Source of the DNA: an uncultured Phycisphaerales bacterium
Lineage (GTDB): Bacteria; Planctomycetota; Phycisphaerae; Phycisphaerales; UBA1924
NCBI GenBank assembly: GCA_937879825.1
Contig: CALFMQ010000102.1
Location: 1 to 21,945, forward strand
Reading direction: 5' to 3'
Length of the DNA stretch: 21,945 bases
The notes below the pieces were generated by a model, which saw only the letters and a program-made list of their open reading frames with translations, ran no database searches and was not told the DNA's origin. Of this stretch, positions 16,397 through 21,945 are shown piece after piece; positions within the stretch are counted from its first letter, which is position 1; each line of letters starts with the position of its first letter. Made by a program: the position numbers and the translations under genes.

Positions 16397-17716
16397 TCAG
16401 CCCTCTGACCGGTAGCGGCGCGAGGCGAACTCGATCAGTTTGATGGCGATGGCCTCCTGGTCGGCGAGCCCGGCGCGCCCCACGATCTTCTGGAAGTAGC
16501 GGCGTTCGGCCTCCGCGAATCGCTGCTCTCTGAGTTTCTGTTCGATTTCGAACTGCGCCTCATAGAGCGATTTCTCGGGTAGGGCGTCGAGTTGCTCCAG
16601 TTTGATCCACCACGCCGAGTCGTTGGCGTTGACCCTCGGCGAGATCTGGCCCACGGACAGGGCGCGGGCGGCCTCGTTGAGCGGTTCGAGGGCGATGATA
16701 TTGGCGTCGGCGATACGGGGTGTGTCGAGTTGTTTGACCAGTTCCCCGGCGTTGACCTTATTGAACGCCGACTCGGCCTGCGCGATGTCCTTGAAGGGCG
16801 TTCCGGCGGCGAGCGCCGACTCGATGCGCTGCAACTTCTCCTGATCGTTCGCGGGCGCCTGGATAATGCGCAGTCGAGCCGTGGGCGGCGGGGCGAACTC
16901 TTCGGGGTGCAGGTCGTAGTAAACCTCGATATCGCGGTAGGACACGGCGACGGACTCCGCGATCTCGCGCCGAATCTGTTCGCGGATAAAGGCGCGTTTG
17001 ACCTCGTCATCGACTTTCTGATTGAGCGTCAGCCCTTCGGCCTCGAGGAGCCGAGTGCGGGCGACCTCGCGCGATCCGCCCGACTCGGAGATGAGCCCCT
17101 GCCGGATTCGATCGACAAACGCGCCGATGCCCACGCGCTCTTCCTCGGAGAGCGATGCGCGGAACTCGGCGAGCAGGAGTTCGTCCTGAAGGATGTCGCG
17201 GAGGGCGCGGGCGATCTCGGCGGCGGCGAATCGCTGCCACTCGGTCTCTTTCATGCGCCCGGCTTCGGCGGCGAGGCGGGCATCCATGGGTTCGAGGAAC
17301 TCGGCCGCATAGATGGGCTTGCCGTTGACCTGACCGAGAAACGCATCGACGAGGTAGCCCGATCGGGGCGTCGCCCGCGTGGGGCTTGGCGATGCGGTTC
17401 CGAGTGCCGACCCGGCGGGCACATCGGTCGCGCTGAGCGTGATGGTGCGCGGAGCGGACTCTGAGCCGGGCGCCCCGGTCAGAACGATGACATCCACACC
17501 CTCGGCCCCGGATGTCGCGTCGGCCGCGGGCGGCGCAAGCGGGATGGACGGCGCGGGGGCGTCGGCGACGGCGGGACTGTTCACGCGGAACTGCGCGGGT
17601 GTGACGGTCCGGGTGGTCGTGGTCTGGCCCTGTTGGGCGCACGCCGCGACCGAGGTTGCGGCGGCGATCAGCGCACCGGCTCTGATGACTCGGACTGCCT
17701 TCCGTGGTTGTGTCAC
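16397..17716 (-). CDS. SurA/parvulin-like lipoprotein, putative periplasmic peptidyl-prolyl isomerase
   Basis: A 439-residue exported protein. From the GTG at 17716 it has a lipoprotein signal peptide (RKAVRVIRAG core, lipobox VAAC, C26). A long Thr/Ala/Pro-rich low-complexity linker follows (about 27-125), then a SurA-N-like helical domain starting AFLGQVNGKPIYAAEF. Next comes a parvulin-like segment starting VSYRDIEVYYDLHPEEF with PPTARLRIIQ and GTPFKDIAQ, and finally a Glu/Arg-rich helical tail. This fits a chaperone or prolyl isomerase for outer-membrane or secreted proteins. The catalytic parvulin residues cannot be confirmed by eye, so it may be chaperone only. GGAG 8 nt before the GTG decides the start. 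An in-frame ATG at 17755 would bury the signal peptide. Upstream partner of yraN. Confidence 0.85.
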   Translation of the reverse strand: MTQPRKAVRVIRAGALIAAATSVAACAQQGQTTTTRTVTPAQFRVNSPAVADAPAPSIPLAPPAADATSGAEGVDVIVLTGAPGSESAPRTITLSATDVPAGSALGTASPSPTRATPRSGYLVDAFLGQVNGKPIYAAEFLEPMDARLAAEAGRMKETEWQRFAAAEIARALRDILQDELLLAEFRASLSEEERVGIGAFVDRIRQGLISESGGSREVARTRLLEAEGLTLNQKVDDEVKRAFIREQIRREIAESVAVSYRDIEVYYDLHPEEFAPPPTARLRIIQAPANDQEKLQRIESALAAGTPFKDIAQAESAFNKVNAGELVKQLDTPRIADANIIALEPLNEAARALSVGQISPRVNANDSAWWIKLEQLDALPEKSLYEAQFEIEQKLREQRFAEAERRYFQKIVGRAGLADQEAIAIKLIEFASRRYRSEG

Positions 17717-17917
17717 TCGGTCGTCTCCGTGTTGGACCGTTCGGGCATCGGGCATGGTACCGCGAGTCGCCCGGGGGTGAGCGCGTGGGTACACTTCTGG
17801 TCCGGCGCGAATCGTGTCGGAATCCGCGGCGTTTCGGGCGTCGAACTCGATGCAGGCCGCGACGAGTCGCTCGTATTCAATCTTCACCCACATCGACTTA
17901 TGGTCACGGAGGCCAAG
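17717..17917. other. Divergent intergenic region, SurA-like gene / DUF1844 gene
   Basis: Both flanking genes carry Shine-Dalgarno sequences: GGAG for the minus-strand gene and GGAGG at 17908-17912 for the plus-strand gene. No promoter pair is convincing. TATTCA at 17874-17879 is a possible plus-strand -10, and TACCAT at 17758-17753 a possible minus-strand one. No gene is supported. Confidence 0.3.
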
Positions 17918-18373
17918 ATGGCGAACTCAGGCAAGGACGGGGATGGCGCTCCGAAAATCATTGTTGACTCGGACTGGAAGGCACAGGCCCAGGCGGAGAA
18001 GGAGAAGTTGTCAGAGGTCGAGGAGCAGGCCGCTGCGGCCGGCGAGGCTCGTGGGCTGCCGCCGGCGGACTTCCAATCGATTGTCGGCACGCTCTTCTCG
18101 CAGGCCTTGATGTACCTCGGGGGAATGGCGGACCCCAAGACCGGGGCGGCGATGGTCGACCTCGAGGCGGGCAAGCACTTCATCGATCTGCTGGGCGTGC
18201 TCGACGAGAAGACCAAGGGGAACCTCGACGAGCAGGAGGCGGAGTTGATGAAGCAGGCGCTGGCCGAGGCGCGGGGGATGTTTGTTGAGATCAGCCGGGC
18301 GATCGAGCAGCAGATGGCCAAGCGGGCGGGCGGGGGTGCTGCGACGGGTGGCAAGGGGCCGATCATTCAGTAG
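17918..18373 (+). CDS. DUF1844 domain protein
   Basis: A 151-residue soluble protein. An N-terminal charged segment (PKIIVDSDWKAQAQAEKEKL, about 12-31) and an Ala/Glu coiled stretch precede the DUF1844 domain (about 48-128: LPPADFQSIVGTLFSQALMY, LGGMADPKTG, then AGKHFIDLLGVLDEKTKGNL). The function of this family is unknown. It is helical and often found as a small gene in planctomycetes and other phyla. The ATG at 17918 has GGAGG 5 nt upstream and is preferred over the ATG at 17900. It lies 41 bp ahead of sdhC on the same strand and could be co-transcribed with complex II. Confidence 0.88.
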   Translation: MANSGKDGDGAPKIIVDSDWKAQAQAEKEKLSEVEEQAAAAGEARGLPPADFQSIVGTLFSQALMYLGGMADPKTGAAMVDLEAGKHFIDLLGVLDEKTKGNLDEQEAELMKQALAEARGMFVEISRAIEQQMAKRAGGGAATGGKGPIIQ

Positions 18374-18414
18374 GCGACGGATGCCCACCAGTTCCAATAG
18401 CGGAGACCGACCCT

Positions 18415-19233
18415 GTGGCACAGAGCAAGTCGTTTCTTGAGAAGCACCACTTTCTGTTGCGTCGGCTGCACTCGCTGGCGGGCGTGGTGCCGATCGGTGT
18501 GTTCCTGCTGTTCCACCTGACGACCAACGCGTCGATCGTGTGGGGCGCGATCAACAAGGGGAAGTTCGAGGGCGTGCACCCCGGTGCCGCGACCTTCCAG
18601 CACGAGGTCGGATTCATCCACTCGCTCCCGGCGTTGATCCTGATCGAGATCTTCGGGTTGTGGCTCCCGATCGCGTTCCACTCGGTTCTGGGTGTGTACT
18701 ACGCGACGACGGGCAAGAACAACGTGGCGCATTACAAGTACCAGGGCAACTGGCGGTACACGCTGCAACGGATCAGCGGTTACATCGGCGTGCTGTTCAT
18801 CTTCTACCACGTGGCCACGCTGCGCTGGCACTGGACATTCCTCGTGCCGGGCGGAACGAAATGGAGCGGGGAATGGGCGGCTTCGACGCTCGCCGCTGCG
18901 ATCCAGGGGAGCGAGTCCGGCTTCACGGCGATGGGTGTGGTGGTGGCGCTGTTCTACATGCTGGGCGTGTCGCTGCTGGTGTTTCACCTGGCGAACGGGC
19001 TTTGGACCGCGGCGATCACCTGGGGGCTGACGATCTCGGAACAGGCGCAGAAGCGCTGGGGGTATGTGTGCGCCGCGGTGGGAGTCGGGCTGATGGCGCT
19101 GGCGTGGAGCGCGGTGATCGGGTTCGCGACGCTTGATTACGACGAGGCGCGGCTCGCCGAGGAGCGCGTGCGCCACGGCGAGGTGACGATTGTGACCGAG
19201 AGCCAGCGGGCCGACGCGGGCGAGCGAGAGTAA
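18415..19233 (+). CDS. sdhC: Succinate dehydrogenase cytochrome b subunit, Bacillus type
   Basis: A 272-residue, five-helix membrane anchor of complex II that carries two b hemes and passes electrons to the quinone (menaquinone in the Bacillus-type family). By comparison with the Bacillus subtilis protein, the heme-ligand histidines correspond to H34 (FHLTTN), H89 (FHSVLGVYY), H132 (FYHVATLR) and H191 (FHLANGLW). RRLHSLAGVVPIGVF near the N-terminus is also family-typical. It is longer than the about 200-residue Bacillus protein because of inserted loops and a polar 30-residue C-terminal tail. GTG start, with GGAG 9 nt upstream. sdhA begins 10 bp downstream. Confidence 0.95.
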   Translation: MAQSKSFLEKHHFLLRRLHSLAGVVPIGVFLLFHLTTNASIVWGAINKGKFEGVHPGAATFQHEVGFIHSLPALILIEIFGLWLPIAFHSVLGVYYATTGKNNVAHYKYQGNWRYTLQRISGYIGVLFIFYHVATLRWHWTFLVPGGTKWSGEWAASTLAAAIQGSESGFTAMGVVVALFYMLGVSLLVFHLANGLWTAAITWGLTISEQAQKRWGYVCAAVGVGLMALAWSAVIGFATLDYDEARLAEERVRHGEVTIVTESQRADAGERE

Positions 19234-19243
19234 GGAGCCGATC

Positions 19244-21160
19244 GTGGGATCGAATGAACTTCGTGTGATCGTGGTCGGCGGCGGGCTCGCGGGTCTGGCG
19301 GCGACGGTGCGCATCGCGGAAGCGGGGCTGCCGGTTGATCTATTCTCGCTCGTTCCCGTGAAGCGTTCGCACTCGGTGTGCGCGCAGGGCGGGATCAACG
19401 CGTGCAACGAGGTGGCGCGCCAGCAGGGGTATTCGGAGTACGAGCACTTCGACGAGACGATCTACGGCGGGGACTTCCTGCAGCATCAGCCGCCGGTGTA
19501 CGAGATGGCGCACATGGCGCCGAAGATCATCGATCTGCTGGACCGCATGGGCGTGCCGTTCAACCGGACGGCCGAGGGGATGCGGGACCTGCGCTTGTTC
19601 GGCGGCTCGCTCTACAAGCGGACGCACTTCGCGGGCGCGACCACGGGCCAGCAGCTGATGTACGCGCTGGATGAGCAGACGCGCCGGTACCGGAGTGAGG
19701 GGAAGGTGACGGCGTACGAGTTCTGGGAGTTCCTGTGGCCGGTGATTGATGTGGACGGCAAGTGCCGGGGCATCGTGGCGCAGGACCTCCGCACGATGCA
19801 GATCCGTTCGTTCCGCGCCGATGCGGTCGTTATCGCAACGGGCGGGTGCGGGCTTGTGTTCGGGCAGAGCACCAACTCGGTGATGTGCACGGGCGGCGCG
19901 GCGAGCCGGTGCTACCAGGCAGGCGTGAAATACGCGAACGCGGAGTTCATCCAGGTGCACCCGACGGCGATTCCCGGCGCGGACAAGCTGCGTCTGATGA
20001 GCGAGTCGGCGCGCGGCGAGGGCGGGCGCGTGTGGGTCCCCGCGGTGAAGAAGGACGGCAAGTGGGCGCCGCACCCGGACTCGGGGCGTGATCCTCGCAA
20101 GCTCGATGAGGCGACCGAGCGCTGGTACTTCCTCGAAGAGAAGTATCCCGCCTACGGGAACATCGTGCCGCGCGATATCGCGACGCGTGAGATATTCAGC
20201 GTGTGCATGGCGGGATTCGGCGTGGGCGGCGGGAACATGGTGTATCTCGACCTGACGCATCGCTCGCGAGAGTTCCTGGAAACGCGGCTCGGCGGAATCA
20301 TCGAGATCTATCGCAAGTTCGTGGGCGAGGACCCGGCGGAACTGCCCATGAAGATCTTCCCCGGCGTGCATTACTCGATGGGCGGGCTGTGGACGCAGTA
20401 CGCGGCCAAGGGCGACCTGAAGGGGATGGTCAAGGGCGACCCGCGCAACATGATGACGAATGTCGAGGGGCTCTACGCCTTCGGCGAGGTCAACTACCAG
20501 TATCACGGCGCCAATCGCCTGGGTGCGAACGCGCTGCTGTCGTGCATCTTCGATGGTCTGTTCTGCGGCGAAGGCGTGGCCGGATATGTGCGCGACGGGG
20601 GCGCGGACCCGGCGGCTCAGGCGAGCGCCTCGATGTACGACGAGGTCGTGCGTCGCGAGGATTCGCGTATCAAGTCGCTCCTTTCCTCGAAGGGCGGCGA
20701 GAACCCGTACCAGATCGCCAAGGAACTCGGCGCGGAGATGACGGCGGCCTCGACGGTCGTGAAGACGGGCGCGCGTCTCGAGAAGGCGCTCGCCAAACTC
20801 GAAGAGCTGCGCGGACGCTATGAAAGGATGTCGCTCGCGGACACCGGTTCGTGGGCGAACCAGAATCTCAACTGGGCGCGGGTCGTGGGCGACATGCTGG
20901 CGCTGGCGGACCCGATCCTGCGCGGCGGGCTGATGCGCGAGGAGTCGCGCGGGTCGCACTACCGCGAAGACTTCACGGAGCGGAACGACGAGCGATTCCT
21001 CAAGACTTCGGTCGCCGAGTTCGATGCGGCCACGGGACGCTCGCGGATCACGCATGAGGATGTGGAGATCGGGCTGGTCAAGCCGCGCGTGCGCAACTAC
21101 GGCAAGGTCGGATCGAAGAGCAAAACGAAGAAGAGCGAGCCCGCGACGGCGTCGGCGTGA
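19244..21160 (+). CDS. sdhA: Succinate dehydrogenase flavoprotein subunit
   Basis: A 638-residue catalytic subunit that oxidises succinate to fumarate. An FAD dinucleotide-binding motif GGGLAGL (12-18) is followed by RSHSVCAQGGINA, whose H43 is the expected covalent FAD attachment site. Later come HPTAIPG, ARGEGGRVWVP, HYSMGGLWT and GANRLGANALLS, all part of the substrate/FAD site of the family. The length and the KDGKW insertion resemble the roughly 640-residue form paired with Bacillus-like SdhC and found in Bacteroidetes and other groups. GTG start at 19244 with AAGGAG upstream that overlaps the sdhC stop. Centre of the sdhCAB operon. A Lys-rich, Ala-rich tail ends the protein. Confidence 0.98.
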   Translation: MGSNELRVIVVGGGLAGLAATVRIAEAGLPVDLFSLVPVKRSHSVCAQGGINACNEVARQQGYSEYEHFDETIYGGDFLQHQPPVYEMAHMAPKIIDLLDRMGVPFNRTAEGMRDLRLFGGSLYKRTHFAGATTGQQLMYALDEQTRRYRSEGKVTAYEFWEFLWPVIDVDGKCRGIVAQDLRTMQIRSFRADAVVIATGGCGLVFGQSTNSVMCTGGAASRCYQAGVKYANAEFIQVHPTAIPGADKLRLMSESARGEGGRVWVPAVKKDGKWAPHPDSGRDPRKLDEATERWYFLEEKYPAYGNIVPRDIATREIFSVCMAGFGVGGGNMVYLDLTHRSREFLETRLGGIIEIYRKFVGEDPAELPMKIFPGVHYSMGGLWTQYAAKGDLKGMVKGDPRNMMTNVEGLYAFGEVNYQYHGANRLGANALLSCIFDGLFCGEGVAGYVRDGGADPAAQASASMYDEVVRREDSRIKSLLSSKGGENPYQIAKELGAEMTAASTVVKTGARLEKALAKLEELRGRYERMSLADTGSWANQNLNWARVVGDMLALADPILRGGLMREESRGSHYREDFTERNDERFLKTSVAEFDAATGRSRITHEDVEIGLVKPRVRNYGKVGSKSKTKKSEPATASA

Positions 21161-21192
21161 GAACGGATACGGACTGACACGGGAGACGATTG

Positions 21193-21945
21193 ATGTCCTC
21201 GAAGAGCAATGCAACGGGCAAAGCGGCCAACACGCGGACGGTGCGGTTCAACATCAAGCGATGTGACGGGCCCGGCGAGCCCTCTCGGTGGGAGCGGTTC
21301 GATGTCCCGGTGCAGTCGTCCAGCGCCGGCTCCGGCAGCGCGAACGTCATCTCGTGCCTGCAATGGATCGCCGCGAATCCGGTGACGATCGAGGGCAAGA
21401 AGACGACGCCCGTCTCCTTCGATTGCGGGTGCCTGGAGGAGGTGTGCGGCGCGTGCACGATGGTGATCAACGGGCAGGTGCGCCAGTCGTGCTCGTGCCT
21501 GATGGACGCGTGCGCCCCCAACGACGGCGACGAGGTGACCCTCGAGCCGATGAGCAAGTTCCCGGTGAACCGGGATTTGTTCGTCGATCGCTCACGATTG
21601 TTCAACGATCTCCAGCGGATCAGGGGTTGGGTGCCGATCGACGGGACATACGATCTGGGCGCGGGGCCGCGGGAAACGCCCGAGCAGCAGCAGCAGCGGT
21701 ACAAGTTGTCGGAGTGCATGTCGTGCGGGTGCTGCCTGGAGGCGTGCCCGCAGTACACGCTCGAGCCGGACGAGAAGGATTGGGATCACTCCTTTGTCGG
21801 GGCCGCGGTGATCAGCCAGACGCGGTACTTCAACATGCACGCGACCGGCAAAGAGCTGGCGAAGCAGCGTCTGGATGTGATGTCGGGCCCGGGCGGGGTA
21901 TCGGACTGCGGCAACGCCCAGAACTGCGTGAAGGTGTGCCCGAAG
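21193..21945 (+). CDS. sdhB: Succinate dehydrogenase iron-sulfur subunit (3' end missing)
   Basis: An open frame runs from ATG 21193 to the window end (251 codons, no stop), with GGGAG 7 nt upstream and 32 bp after sdhA. It carries electrons from FAD in SdhA to the hemes of SdhC. The [2Fe-2S] ligands are in CGCLEEVCGAC with a fourth Cys in the following SCSCLMD segment. The [4Fe-4S] motif is CMSCGCCLEACP, and the last Cys group is CGNAQNCVKVCPK at the very edge. Only a short C-terminus is missing. A run of four Gln (from CAG codons) lies in the linker between the two domains. Order C-A-B matches the Bacillus-type operon. Confidence 0.96.
   Translation, partial: MSSKSNATGKAANTRTVRFNIKRCDGPGEPSRWERFDVPVQSSSAGSGSANVISCLQWIAANPVTIEGKKTTPVSFDCGCLEEVCGACTMVINGQVRQSCSCLMDACAPNDGDEVTLEPMSKFPVNRDLFVDRSRLFNDLQRIRGWVPIDGTYDLGAGPRETPEQQQQRYKLSECMSCGCCLEACPQYTLEPDEKDWDHSFVGAAVISQTRYFNMHATGKELAKQRLDVMSGPGGVSDCGNAQNCVKVCPK

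Noticed and set aside
19340..21214. A 624-codon minus-strand open frame across sdhA
   Set aside because: Shadow frame with no domain signature. sdhA on the plus strand is unmistakable.

Overview
This is a high-GC, gene-dense stretch of bacterial chromosome. The gene content and protein style (a Bacillus-type succinate dehydrogenase sdhCAB preceded by a DUF1844 gene, a large membrane pyrophosphatase, several PAPS-type sulfotransferases, frequent GTG starts) suggest a planctomycete, most likely of the Phycisphaerae type. That assignment is inference from gene content, not from a marker gene. No rRNA, tRNA, CRISPR array, transposase, integrase or phage gene was seen, so it reads as core chromosome with one accessory-looking patch (about 5.0 to 8.7 kb).

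Layout. 1-1496 (+): the tail of an unknown gene, a membrane-anchored Cys-motif protein of unrecognised family coupled to it by an ATGA overlap, and a class I methyltransferase. 1493-2665 (-): a Gfo/Idh/MocA oxidoreductase, divergent from metG (2741-4354, +), which is followed by a small protein with a DUF2007-like N-terminus and two zinc ribbons. 5043-8634: an accessory patch with two tandem paralogous sulfotransferases (-), a third, more distant sulfotransferase (+) and a family 2 glycosyltransferase (-). 8686-10313 (+): a threonine dehydratase-like PLP enzyme coupled to the DNA repair glycosylase tag. 10373-13525 (-): an unusually long membrane pyrophosphatase (926 aa) and rpsU. 13703-15990 (+): rsfS overlapping a membrane sensor histidine kinase. 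15971-17716 (-): yraN downstream of a SurA/parvulin-like lipoprotein. 17918-21945 (+): DUF1844 gene, sdhC, sdhA and sdhB, the last running off the window end.

How they fit together. The right end is energy metabolism (complex II). The pyrophosphatase turns PPi hydrolysis into an ion gradient. rpsU and rsfS deal with the ribosome, and metG with tRNA charging. The sulfotransferase and glycosyltransferase patch probably modifies a surface or secreted glycan.

The most interesting points are: (i) four starts that sit exactly 6 nt after a -10-like hexamer, implying leaderless mRNAs, while genes inside transcription units carry Shine-Dalgarno sequences; (ii) the pyrophosphatase, which has about 120 extra residues in a predicted periplasmic loop plus two smaller cytoplasmic insertions; (iii) the sulfotransferase/glycosyltransferase patch; and (iv) the uncharacterised Cys-motif and twin zinc-ribbon proteins. 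I do not see a clear new defence or mobile system.
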